Both the position numbers and the translations under genes were made by a program. Of a stretch of 64,000 bases of DNA, positions 39,795 through 48,963 are shown in pieces. Position 1 is the first letter of the stretch; each line of letters opens with the position of its first letter. Origin of the DNA: an uncultured Prevotellaceae bacterium (lineage in GTDB: Bacteria > Bacteroidota > Bacteroidia > Bacteroidales > Bacteroidaceae); assembly GCA_947165505.1 (NCBI GenBank), contig CAMVAT010000015.1:1-64000 (forward strand). The letters are read 5' to 3'. Under the pieces are notes generated by a model that worked only from the letters and a program-made list of their open reading frames with translations, was not told where the DNA came from and searched no databases.

Positions 39795-40586
39795 TTACTT
39801 TACTTCCGCTGCCACGAGGTTGGTCAGCAGCACAAACTCGGGGATGGAGAGTTGCTCGGGTCGGCGTGTCATCATATCGTGCTGGTAGAAGGCGGGCGAG
39901 GCGGGACGCTCGGTGAAGAGCGGCCGCAGACTGACTCGGAGCATCTTGCGCCGCTGGTTGAACGCTGTCTTGACCACACGGCGGAAGAGCGTCTCGTCGC
40001 AGCCCAACTCGCGCACATCGTTGCGTGTCATGCGGATGACGGCGCTCTTGACCTTGGGAGGCGGGTTAAACACGTTTTCATCTACGGTGAAGAGGTATTC
40101 CACATCGTACCATGCCTGTATGAGCACGCTGAGGATGCCGTAGGCCTTGGTGCCCGGAGCGGAGGCGATGCGCTGCGCCACCTCGCGCTGTATCATGCCC
40201 GTGCAACAGGGGATGAGGTGGCGGTTGTCGATCATCTTGAAGAAGATCTGCGTGGAGATATCGTAGGGGTAGTTGCCGGTGAGCACAAACTGCCGCCCGC
40301 CGAAGAGGCCGTCGAGATCCATGCGCAGGAAGTCCTCGCCGATGATATGGTCGCGCAGGCGCGGGAAATGCTCGTTGAGGTAGGCCACCGACTCGCGGTC
40401 TATCTCCACCACTTTCAGTTCGCGGGGCTTGGGTGCCAGATACTGCGTGAGCACGCCCATGCCGGGCCCTACTTCCAAGACGGGAATATCAGGGCAGGCA
40501 TCGACGGTGTCGGCGATGCGCCGGGCGATGTCGAGGTCGGTCAGGAAATGCTGTCCGAGATTTTTCTTTGGTCTTACTTGTCGCAT
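39795..40586 (-). CDS. rsmA: 16S rRNA (adenine-N6,N6)-dimethyltransferase
   Basis: KKNLGQHFLTD; EVGPGMGVLTQYL; NYPYDISTQI. Confidence 0.95.
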   Translation of the reverse strand: MRQVRPKKNLGQHFLTDLDIARRIADTVDACPDIPVLEVGPGMGVLTQYLAPKPRELKVVEIDRESVAYLNEHFPRLRDHIIGEDFLRMDLDGLFGGRQFVLTGNYPYDISTQIFFKMIDNRHLIPCCTGMIQREVAQRIASAPGTKAYGILSVLIQAWYDVEYLFTVDENVFNPPPKVKSAVIRMTRNDVRELGCDETLFRRVVKTAFNQRRKMLRVSLRPLFTERPASPAFYQHDMMTRRPEQLSIPEFVLLTNLVAAEVK

Positions 40587-40751
40587 GATGATTAGAGGTG
40601 AGAGGTGAGAGGTGAGAGGTTTGAGATTTGAGATGTGAGGTTTGAGATTTGAGATGTGAGATGTGAGGTGAGTGCAAAATTACAACTTTTTTTTGGGTTC
40701 TACAAGATTTCGAGCGGGTTTCACATCAGCGAAGTGGTGACAGGGTGTCAA

Positions 40752-40784
40752 AAAAAAGAGACGGCCGATATTCACCGGCCGCCT
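40752..40784 (-). terminator. minus-strand intrinsic terminator of small-ORF unit
   Basis: GCGGCCGGTGAATATCGGCCGTCTCTTTTTTT on minus strand. Confidence 0.7.
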
Positions 40785-40841
40785 CATTGCGATATATCAT
40801 GTTCTCTCTCAAATGAATTCTCTCAAAAAAAGCACGTGGCT

Positions 40842-40931
40842 TCAACGAAGCGAGACATGAATCTCTTTAAACTCCACTGCCATTACTACTGCTTTCACGA
40901 CCGCTAAAGCGACCAAACCAAATGTCAACAT
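40842..40931 (-). CDS. unannotated 29-aa hydrophobic small protein (MLTFGLVALAVVKAVVMAVEFKEIHVSLR)
   Basis: ATG-stop ORF between a strong promoter (40974-41005) and a terminator (40752-40784); one TM-like helix. Confidence 0.55.
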   Translation of the reverse strand: MLTFGLVALAVVKAVVMAVEFKEIHVSLR

Positions 40932-40973
40932 AATCGTTTGTTTTTTTAAAATTGTTATCTCTGAATTGCGATG

Positions 40974-41005
40974 CAAAGATACGGCAAAAAAGACAACCCG
41001 TCAAA
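40974..41005 (-). promoter_or_regulatory. promoter for 29-aa small ORF
   Basis: Minus strand TTTG-N20-TATCTTTG. Confidence 0.7.
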
Positions 41006-41467
41006 CATTTTGCGGGCAATCGCATGAAAAGCCCCGCTTTATTGACGCAGGTCAACAGCCCCCCTGAGCACCCCTGTCCCACGGCTTTCAGCAGTATTGT
41101 CCTTTCACTTCCTTCACTTCTCCTTTCTACGAAATATGAATAACAATAATCAAGTTTAGCATGCTTAAGGAGTTTAGGAGTTTAGGAGTTTTCGCGGCTT
41201 TCAGCCGCTGGAGTTTAGACGTTAGTTGGGTGCAATAACTGGTGCGCTACGACTATTGTCTAAACTCCTAAACTCCCAAACTCCAAAGAGCAAGCGGAGC
41301 TTGCGAAAGTTGAATAACTATATGACAGTGTTTTGCATATTTTTCCAATAAAATGCAAGTAATTGTTTAATTATTCTTAAATAATCACACAGAAGAGAAC
41401 AATTTCCTCTTTTTTTCACTATATTTGCCATACACTACTAACACTATTATCATCGGGAGGAAAAGCT

Positions 41468-41581
41468 ATGAATACGAAACAACAAAAGTACGAAGAAGAG
41501 TACGAATTAGACAACATCTACAACTGTGATGCCGACGAACGTTACGCCTATGGTGCCGAACCTTCAATCTGGTATAATTAA
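41468..41581 (+). CDS. unannotated 37-aa acidic small protein (MNTKQQKYEEEYELDNIYNCDADERYAYGAEPSIWYN)
   Basis: Complete ORF; TATATTTG at 41420, GGGAGG upstream of ATG, 14-bp terminator hairpin at 41635. Confidence 0.6.
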   Translation: MNTKQQKYEEEYELDNIYNCDADERYAYGAEPSIWYN

Positions 41582-41634
41582 ATAATCTGTTTTCACGAGT
41601 CGTTGATTACTCGCGCAAAAATAAATAATACAGT

Positions 41635-41667
41635 CAGGCGGCAGTCGGAATGACCGACTGCCGCCTG
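41635..41667 (+). terminator. strong hairpin terminator after 37-aa ORF
   Basis: CAGGCGGCAGTCGG-AATGA-CCGACTGCCGCCTG perfect 14-bp stem. Confidence 0.7.
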
Positions 41668-41798
41668 TCTGTTGTCTGTTCACCCTTGTTTCGCATGGCC
41701 CGCAGCATTTTTCTTTACCAACAGGCCGATCATTCCGATTTTTTCTTCTATCTTTGCACACAAATTACGCAATAATCATATCATCATTATACAAAGAA

Positions 41799-42377
41799 AT
41801 GGAAGAGCAACAAAACAAGTACATCGCTTTGGCATACAAGCTGTATAGCGTGGAAGACGGAGAAACAGAGTTATTAGAAGAGGCCACCACCGACCGGCCA
41901 TTTATATTCATCAGCCACATGGGCGCTACGCTGCCTGTGTTCGAGGAGAAGATCGTGGCGCTGCAGACAGGTGACGCATTCGACTTCACCATCGGCAAGA
42001 ACGACGCTTACGGCGACTACGACGACGAGGGTGTGCTGGAGCTGGACAAGGAGATGTTTTGCATTGACGGGAAATTCGACAAGGAGCGTATCTTTGAGGA
42101 TGCCATCATCCCCCTGCAGAACCAGGAGGGCCAGCGCTTCCAGGCACAAGTGGTGAGCGTGGGAGCCGACAAGGTGACCGTAGATCTGAACCACCCGTTG
42201 GCGGGCTGCGACCTGCACTTCGTGGGCACGGTGCTCGTCTCGCGCGAGGCCACCAACCAAGAGTTGGAGCAGATGGCCAAGTTGCTGAGCGGCGAGGGCT
42301 GTGGCGGCTGCGGCGGTTGCGGTGGCGAAGGCTGCGGTGAAGGCTGCGGCGAAGGTGGCTGCGGCGGATGCCATTGA
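41799..42377 (+). CDS. slyD: SlyD-like FKBP-type peptidyl-prolyl isomerase with Cys/Gly-rich tail
   Basis: FKBP/SlyD core (LPVFEEKIVALQTGDAFDFTIGKNDAYGDYD; VDLNHPLAGCDLHFVGTVL); tail CGGCGGCGGEGCGEGCGEGGCGGCH. Confidence 0.87.
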   Translation: MEEQQNKYIALAYKLYSVEDGETELLEEATTDRPFIFISHMGATLPVFEEKIVALQTGDAFDFTIGKNDAYGDYDDEGVLELDKEMFCIDGKFDKERIFEDAIIPLQNQEGQRFQAQVVSVGADKVTVDLNHPLAGCDLHFVGTVLVSREATNQELEQMAKLLSGEGCGGCGGCGGEGCGEGCGEGGCGGCH

Positions 42378-42416
42378 CACCTACAACAGAAAAGCTATTC
42401 TCTTACCTCTAAAGAA

Positions 42417-43493
42417 ATGAACACTTTCGGACATCAATTTACGCTGACCACCTTCGGCGAGAGCCATGGAGCCGCCATCGGCGGCGTGGTGGACGGCATG
42501 CCTGCGGGCATAGACATCGACCTCGACTTCATACAGTCGGAGCTGAACCGCCGCCGGCCCGGACAGAGCGCCATCACCACCGCACGCGACGAGGCCGACC
42601 GTGTGGAGCTGCTCAGCGGCGTATTTGAGGGCCAATCGACGGGCTGCCCCATCGGCTTCATCGTGCGCAACACCAACCAGCACTCGCAAGACTACGAGAA
42701 TATGCGCTGCCTGTTTCGCCCGTCGCATGCCGACTACACCTACCAAGCCAAGTATGGCGTGCGCGACCACCGCGGCGGCGGGCGCTCGTCGGCACGCATC
42801 ACCATCAGCCGCTGCGTGGGTGGCGCGCTGGCCAAACTGGCCCTGCGCCCCTACGGCATCAGCGTGCAAGCCTACACATCGCAGGTGGGAGATATCGCCC
42901 TGGACCGCGACTACCGCCGCTACGACCTCACGAAGAGTGAAGAGAACGCCGTCCGCTGTCCCGACCCGGAGAAAGCCGCCGAGATGGAGCGCCTGATACT
43001 GCAAGTGAAGAGCGAGGGCGACACCATTGGCGGCGTCATCACCTGCGTGATACGAGGCTGTCCGCCGGGATTAGGCGAACCGGAGTTTGGCAAGCTGCAC
43101 GCGCATCTGGGTGCCGCCATACTCAGCATCAATGCGGTGAAGGGATTTGAATACGGCGAGGGGTTTGAGGGCGTGCGCTTTCGCGGCAGCGAGCAAAACG
43201 ATGTGTTCGTGAACGACAACGGGCGCATCACCACGCTCACAAACCACAGCGGCGGCATACAAGGCGGCATCAGCAACGGACAAGACATCTACTTCCGGGT
43301 AGCCTTCAAGCCCGTAGCGACGATATTACAACAGCAACAGACGGTGGACCTGGAGGGCAACGCCACCACACTCAAGGCCCGCGGACGGCACGACCCGTGT
43401 GTACTGCCACGTGCAGTGCCCGTGGTAGAAGCGATGGCTGCGATGACCATTTTAGACTTTATTCTGTCTATAAAGGGCAGAAAATCCTTGTAA
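42417..43493 (+). CDS. aroC: chorismate synthase
   Basis: [39 protein letters not shown]. Confidence 0.97.
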   Translation: MNTFGHQFTLTTFGESHGAAIGGVVDGMPAGIDIDLDFIQSELNRRRPGQSAITTARDEADRVELLSGVFEGQSTGCPIGFIVRNTNQHSQDYENMRCLFRPSHADYTYQAKYGVRDHRGGGRSSARITISRCVGGALAKLALRPYGISVQAYTSQVGDIALDRDYRRYDLTKSEENAVRCPDPEKAAEMERLILQVKSEGDTIGGVITCVIRGCPPGLGEPEFGKLHAHLGAAILSINAVKGFEYGEGFEGVRFRGSEQNDVFVNDNGRITTLTNHSGGIQGGISNGQDIYFRVAFKPVATILQQQQTVDLEGNATTLKARGRHDPCVLPRAVPVVEAMAAMTILDFILSIKGRKSL

Positions 43494-43560
43494 TTTGTTA
43501 ATAATTGTCATTTCGACAACAATTTACCACCGAAAACTTTTTTATTCCAAAAATTACCAC

Positions 43561-43671
43561 TATATTTGCACTCGGTTATGAGCTATTTGTGAAAATTGCC
43601 ATAACTTAGTTAAGTCTAGTTTAGTTTTTGTGTTGGTTGAGAGCTGCCTTGGGGCAGCTCTCAAATTTTTT
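43561..43671 (+). ncRNA. candidate short non-coding transcript (promoter, 5' hairpin, terminator, no ORF)
   Basis: TATATTTG -7; GTTATG...CATAAC stem; GAGAGCTGCC-TTGG-GGCAGCTCTC + AAATTTTTT. Confidence 0.45.
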
Positions 43672-43734
43672 AAGCCTCCCCCGTACCCCCTCCAAAGGAG
43701 GGGGGCACCAGCTGAGAAGAATGATAAAGCCTCG

Positions 43735-43885
43735 GAGCAAGAAACCGTGCAAAAACCCTCAACCCTCAACCGTACAAGAACACTCAACCCTAAACCATCA
43801 ACCCTCAACCGTACAAGAAAGAACCCTCAACCCTAAACCCTAAACCCTAAACCCTCAACCGTACAAGAAAGAACCCTCAACCCTA
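43735..43885 (+). repeat. telomere-like (CCCTAAA)/(CCCTCAA) degenerate repeat tract
   Basis: Repeated AACCCTCAACCCTAAACCCTAAACC interspersed with CGTACAAGAA. Confidence 0.85.
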
Positions 43886-44788
43886 AACTGCTCCGATGAT
43901 CTCCTGCACCGACCGGCAACCGTGGCGGTCGAGCCATTGGCTGATGCCGTCGCGCACCCGGATGGTGACAGCCGGGTCGATGAAGTTGGCCGTGCCTATC
44001 TCGATGGCCGTAGCCCCCGCCATGAGAAACTCGATGGCATCCTCGGCTGTCATAATGCCGCCCAGACCGATGACAGGTATCTTGACGGCATGAGCCACCT
44101 GCCACACCATGCGCACAGCCACAGGCTTCACGGCAGGGCCGCTGAGTCCGCCCGTGGCGATGCTAAGCACCGGCCGGCGCCGCTCGATGTCGATGGCCAT
44201 GCCCATGAGCGTATTGATGAGCGAGACGCTATCGGCGCCCTCGTCTTCGCAGGCACGCGCGATGTCAACGATGTTGGTCACGTTGGGCGACAGTTTCACG
44301 ATGAGCGTCTTGTGATAGCGCTCCCTGACGGCCCTGACCACGCTGGCAGCCCCCGCGGTGGTGACGCCGAAAGCCATGCCTCCCTGCTTGACATTAGGAC
44401 AAGAGATATTCAATTCGATGGCAGGGATCTTTTCCAAGGCATCGATGCGCGCGGCACACTCCGCATAGTCGTCCGGGGCCGACCCGCTCACGTTGACGAT
44501 GACGTTCGTGTCGATGTCTTTCACCTGCGGGTAGATATGCTGGCAGAAATAATCCACGCCTTTGTTTTGAAGCCCCACACAGTTGAGCATGCCCTGAGCC
44601 GTCTCCACCATGCGCGGGTAATCATTTCCCTGCCGGGGATGCAGCGTCGTGCCCTTGACGATGATGCCCCCTATCTGGTCGAGGGCGACGAAGTCGGCAA
44701 ACTCCAATCCATACCCAAACGTCCCCGAAGCGGTCATCACGGGGTTCTTCAGTTTTAATGACTTTATATTTACATTTAGAGTGGCCAT
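43883..44788 (-). CDS. pyrD: dihydroorotate dehydrogenase B catalytic subunit
   Basis: [56 protein letters not shown]. Confidence 0.95.
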   Translation of the reverse strand: MATLNVNIKSLKLKNPVMTASGTFGYGLEFADFVALDQIGGIIVKGTTLHPRQGNDYPRMVETAQGMLNCVGLQNKGVDYFCQHIYPQVKDIDTNVIVNVSGSAPDDYAECAARIDALEKIPAIELNISCPNVKQGGMAFGVTTAGAASVVRAVRERYHKTLIVKLSPNVTNIVDIARACEDEGADSVSLINTLMGMAIDIERRRPVLSIATGGLSGPAVKPVAVRMVWQVAHAVKIPVIGLGGIMTAEDAIEFLMAGATAIEIGTANFIDPAVTIRVRDGISQWLDRHGCRSVQEIIGAV

Positions 44789-45552
44789 AACAGTTTCTTA
44801 ATATTTAACACTGGTCCTTCTTTACACACACAAATATTGCCCTCGGTGGTATTCTCCACGCAACAGAGGCAGGCGCCCAGTCCGCACGCCATCATGTTCT
44901 CAAGCGACACCTCGCAGTCGGTGTCGGTATGGCGTGCATAATGTGCCACCGCCATCATCATCGGCTTGGGACCGCAGGTATAGATGCGGTCGAAGCGCTC
45001 CGCCCCGAGCACGCTATGGTTGGTGACGAAGCCCCGCTCGCCCAAGCTGCCGTCTTCGGTCGTGACGAGCACGCGCCCCAGCGGTCTGAAGTGATCGATC
45101 ATCAACAGGTCTTGCGCCGACCGTGCCCCCAGAAGGAAGGTGGGCTTGACGCCCATCTCACGCATTCGGTGGCCGAGGTAGAGCAGTGGCGCCACGCCCA
45201 CGCCGCCGCCGACGAGCAGGTAGTGCCCGCCGGGCTGTTCGGGCAGTGTGAACCCACGTCCGAGAGGCAGCACGCAGTTGAGCCTGTCGCCAGGCTGCGA
45301 AGCGGCTATCCACCGTGTGCCATCGCCCACGGCAGCCACCAGGAGCCACAACTCATTGTCGGGCACCGACACCTGATTGATAGATATAGGGCGGCGGAGG
45401 AAGGTGCCGGGCGAACCATCCACGCGCACCTCCACGAACTGTCCGGGCATCATCTCGGGCAGTGGTTTGTCGTCGGTCAGCCTAAGCAGGGCATATCTGC
45501 CGCCGATGGCTTCAACCGATTTGACGGTCAGGTCGAGTATGTATTTTTTCAT
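44776..45552 (-). CDS. pyrK: dihydroorotate dehydrogenase electron transfer subunit
   Basis: FAD/NAD-binding reductase fold and C-terminal [2Fe-2S] cysteines ([28 protein letters not shown]); overlaps pyrD. Confidence 0.95.
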   Translation of the reverse strand: MKKYILDLTVKSVEAIGGRYALLRLTDDKPLPEMMPGQFVEVRVDGSPGTFLRRPISINQVSVPDNELWLLVAAVGDGTRWIAASQPGDRLNCVLPLGRGFTLPEQPGGHYLLVGGGVGVAPLLYLGHRMREMGVKPTFLLGARSAQDLLMIDHFRPLGRVLVTTEDGSLGERGFVTNHSVLGAERFDRIYTCGPKPMMMAVAHYARHTDTDCEVSLENMMACGLGACLCCVENTTEGNICVCKEGPVLNIKKLLWPL

Positions 45553-45720
45553 GATTGATTGGCATCATTACACATTATATATAATAGTATATGTATATGT
45601 ATATGTACATGTATCATGTATTATGTATAGGATGCTGCAAAGATAATATAAAAAATTCAGAATTCACTGCTGTGGATTCAGAATTAACAATTCACAATTC
45701 AGAATTCACAATTCACAATT

Positions 45721-45969
45721 CACAATTCAATTTTCCCCACCCAACCCTCCCATGGGAGGGCTTCCAACCCATCCCTAAATCCCTTCCCAATCCTTGGGAA
45801 GGGACTTAACCGCTGCCTTCGGCGATTTTTTCTCGCCATGGCAAAGTCGAAACAAGTTCCACTTTGCTCATTTGGCTTATCGAAAAAATTGTCTACCCGT
45901 CGCTCTTACATTATGGTACCCTCGGACCATCAAAGGTCCGGGGTGCTTTTTGTGTTCGCTCCGCTCACC
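45721..45969 (-). repeat. hairpin-rich repeat, copy B (inverted relative to 25447-25623, with ~80-bp indel)
   Basis: Reverse-complement match to copy A; extra segment ~45815-45895. Confidence 0.85.
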
Positions 45970-46057
45970 ATGCCAAGTTTTGTTTAGTGTACAGTGCTTA
46001 GTGTTCGTGGCATATCTCTTGCCCCTTGCTCCCTGCCCCTTGCCCCAAGAAAAGACT

Positions 46058-46516
46058 TCATTTTGGTGTGAACGACTCGTAGGTCTGGTCGTCGTAGAAG
46101 ACGCGGATCTCGGTGATGCGTCGGTGCGTTTTGTTAAATATTTTGACATCATTTTTAGCCGATTTTTTGGGTGTACGTTCTACACTCTTTAAAATAGGCT
46201 CCTCATTCGCCCCATCGGGTAGGGCAGTGGCGTCGAGTTCAAAGTCGAGTGTCGGCTCCACATCGGTATTAGCAGCCTTAGCAGCAACACTTTGCGTGTC
46301 AGCGTTGTGCATGAGCATATCGCCGGTGCCAAACACGAGCCACTCCAGACTGATGTCAGGCAGTTTACTACGGATGGCCTCCACCGTATTAAGTGTAGGT
46401 TTTGTTCTGCCATTGAAGATGCTGCTGAGTGCAGCGGTCGAGACACCGATGAACTGTGCGAAGTTGTGCTGGCTCATGTGTTGCGACTCCATGATTTTTC
46501 TGATTCTGTCTTTCAT
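46058..46516 (-). CDS. XRE-family HTH transcriptional regulator
   Basis: MSQHNFAQFIGVSTAALSSIFNGRTKPTLNTVEAI HTH; SLEWLVFGTGDM. Confidence 0.9.
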   Translation of the reverse strand: MKDRIRKIMESQHMSQHNFAQFIGVSTAALSSIFNGRTKPTLNTVEAIRSKLPDISLEWLVFGTGDMLMHNADTQSVAAKAANTDVEPTLDFELDATALPDGANEEPILKSVERTPKKSAKNDVKIFNKTHRRITEIRVFYDDQTYESFTPK

Positions 46517-47230
46517 AACGATTTTACTGATCAGTCACTTTTTTAGCCTCTTTCGTTTAGGTTTACAAAGATAAAGTGAAAAATTTATATACGCAAATTT
46601 TTCAAGTGTAAATTTTCAATTTTATAAATTTTAATTAGATTGCCAAATTTACATATACAAACATAAATAACATAAATAATACTGACATATCTGAACACTT
46701 CACTACACCTGTAACCAACTAATTAAAAGTATTTATCAAGTGTTTTTTGTTATTTCTTTGATACACAATTATTTACATTATCACAACGACCCAAAAACGG
46801 CAGAGTTTGTCAATTATTTTGATTTTTCAGGTACAACCACGTCAAGCAAGTATCTAATATCATGCGGTAAACCATTGGTTTTATGTCATTTGCAAACAAT
46901 AACGCGTTTTGTATAAATATTCATACACATTTTAAGATGTAACGCCTGCGCTCTACATTTACAAATATCAATCTTGTAAACCTTGCTTTCTTTTACGTTT
47001 GAATATTTACATTTTCACAACATTTGTGAATGATTATTTTTGTTTTGAAAGCGAAATTTGGAATTATAAATGCAAAAAATCCTTAATCGGCTTTTTCAAA
47101 AAAGGAGAAAAACCCGATTTTTTGGCATTTCGGCTGTTTTTCCTACGAGGGTGCGCGACGGCCTCAAAAATCGAAGTTTTGAGCGGTCGGAAATGGGCCG
47201 AACGATTTAGAAATGAAACAATTAGACTCA

Positions 47231-47258
47231 AAAAAGGCATCCTTTCGGATGCCATTTT
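47231..47258 (-). terminator. holA terminator
   Basis: Minus strand GGCATCC-GAAA-GGATGCC-TTTTTT. Confidence 0.75.
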
Positions 47259-47291
47259 AGGGTGAAACCAGAGTCGGAAAAAGTGCTTTTT

Positions 47292-48317
47292 TCAGTGCAA
47301 AATGAAGAAAATTAGCTCTTTCATCAGCTCTCCCATGCTTGTATTGACGTTGTCAAGGCCCTTACTTTTGGCGTCAACCTCTCTAATTTTGGAAATAATC
47401 TGTAGAGTTTTCATTCCAGAGTAATTTCTCATGCCTGCGATATAATCGCGCGCGGCCCACCCCGATCGCAAATCCAGGAATTTTGCGACGTCGTCTTCCG
47501 TGCGATTTCCCGGGGCGTAATAGGCGAGCATCAGATTTTGAAAATAAATGAAGAGATTTGGGAGAAGACCATAGAGAGAGCCCGTCTTTGGGTTGCTGTC
47601 AAAATATTTTACTATCCTATTTGCCTTCAACACATCTCTGGCGATGAGTGCGTTTTTCAGTTCAAAGATGTTATAGTCTTTGCTCACCCCTATTTTCTCC
47701 TCTACCAGTTCGGGGGTCACGCGCCGGTTGTTTTCCGGCAGCGAGATGAGCACCTTGTCGAGCTCTGAGGTCAGGCGCGACAGGTCGGCTCCCACGTGGT
47801 CGGCCACCATCTGCACCGACTTGCGGTCGGCGGTGGCTCCCTTGGAGCGCAGATAGCCCTCGATGAACGCCGGCAGTTCATATTCTTTTTTCTTGTTGCT
47901 CTCGAACACCACCCCAACCTTGGCCGCTTTCTGGGCGAACTTCTTCCTCTTATCCACGGTGCCGTTTTTGTAGCATATCACCAGCACGGTGGTGGGCATG
48001 GGCTTCTCCAGGTAGTTCTCCAGCGCGTCCCACGACCGTATGTTCTGCGCCTCTTTCACCACCACCACCTGCCGTTCGGCCATCATGGGATAGCTCTTGG
48101 CCATGTCGGCGATCTTGGGACAGCTGGTATCCACTCCATACACGACAGTCAGGTTGAAGTCGCGCTCGTCGGGCGAGAGTGCGTGTTCGATGATATAGTC
48201 GCTGATGAGGTCTATATAATAAGGTTCCTCGCCCATGAGCAGATAGAAAGGCCTGTAATGCCCGCCCTTCAGTTCGGCCATGATGCTGTCGAAAGTATTA
48301 GACTGCTTTTCTGCCAT
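47292..48317 (-). CDS. holA: DNA polymerase III subunit delta
   Basis: FYLLMGEEPYYIDLISDYI; DLSRLTSELDKVLISL; DYNIFELKNALIARD. Confidence 0.93.
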   Translation of the reverse strand: MAEKQSNTFDSIMAELKGGHYRPFYLLMGEEPYYIDLISDYIIEHALSPDERDFNLTVVYGVDTSCPKIADMAKSYPMMAERQVVVVKEAQNIRSWDALENYLEKPMPTTVLVICYKNGTVDKRKKFAQKAAKVGVVFESNKKKEYELPAFIEGYLRSKGATADRKSVQMVADHVGADLSRLTSELDKVLISLPENNRRVTPELVEEKIGVSKDYNIFELKNALIARDVLKANRIVKYFDSNPKTGSLYGLLPNLFIYFQNLMLAYYAPGNRTEDDVAKFLDLRSGWAARDYIAGMRNYSGMKTLQIISKIREVDAKSKGLDNVNTSMGELMKELIFFILH

Positions 48318-48341
48318 CGCCAGTGTTATTTATATGATATG

Positions 48342-48399
48342 TTTGTTTTCTCGAAAAAATAATCGTACCTTTGCCGTAGATTATCACGGCAAAGGTACG
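48342..48399. promoter_or_regulatory. face-to-face bidirectional promoter in a perfect inverted repeat
   Basis: CGTACCTTTGCCGT-AGATTATC-ACGGCAAAGGTACG; TAccTTTG on both strands with -33-like elements ~20 bp upstream on each. Confidence 0.75.
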
Positions 48400-48422
48400 G
48401 ATAATAATCCATATATGCAACT

Positions 48423-48872
48423 ATGAGCGAATTGAACTTACCCCCCTTTGAGCAAAAAATACAGATGCGCGACGGCCACCCCGCCATCTTCGACATCCTG
48501 CGCCGCAAATACGTGGCGCTGACGCCCGAGGAGTGGGTGCGCCAGCATTTCGTGCATTACCTGACGGAGCACAAGGGCTACCCCCCTACCCTGTTGGCCA
48601 ACGAGGTGGAGCTGCGTATCGGCGAGAAACGCCTGCGCTGCGACACGGTGCTTTACACGAGGGAACTTCAGCCTCGCATGATTATCGAATACAAGGCTTC
48701 TACGGTGACGATCACGCAGCGTGTGTTTGACCAGATAGCCTCTTACAATCTGATGTTGCAAGCCGACTATCTGGTGGTGAGCAACGGCTTGCAGCACTAC
48801 TGCTGCAAGCTTGATAAAGAACATCAAAAATTTTTATTTTTAGAGCAGATTCCGAACTACGAAAATCTTTGA
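48423..48872 (+). CDS. HsdR N-terminal-like (PD-(D/E)xK) domain protein, stand-alone
   Basis: 149 aa; YVALTPEEWVRQHFVHYL...RCDTVLYTRELQPRMIIEYKA. Confidence 0.85.
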   Translation: MSELNLPPFEQKIQMRDGHPAIFDILRRKYVALTPEEWVRQHFVHYLTEHKGYPPTLLANEVELRIGEKRLRCDTVLYTRELQPRMIIEYKASTVTITQRVFDQIASYNLMLQADYLVVSNGLQHYCCKLDKEHQKFLFLEQIPNYENL

Positions 48873-48893
48873 CAAAACAAACATAAGGAATAC

Positions 48894-48920
48894 ACAACGA
48901 ATTTCACGGATGATACGGAT
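48894..48920 (+). repeat. 27-bp repeat, inverted partner at 50133
   Basis: ACAACGAATTTCACGGATGATACGGAT. Confidence 0.7.
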
Positions 48921-48963
48921 TTTTGTCATTCCAATCCATCTGCACTTTTTTAATTGGGCATAG

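Noticed and set aside
43735-43885. True telomeric repeats or eukaryotic contamination
   Set aside because: CCCTAAA-like units are degenerate, mixed with CCCTCAA/CACTAAA and lie between ordinary bacterial genes
46999-47265. 88-aa ORF upstream of holA end
   Set aside because: Runs through the holA terminator hairpin; AT-rich non-coding context
48423-48872. HsdR_N-like protein as part of a restriction system
   Set aside because: Stand-alone 149 aa with no hsdM/hsdS nearby and divergently arranged with holA; more likely a housekeeping or unknown-function gene
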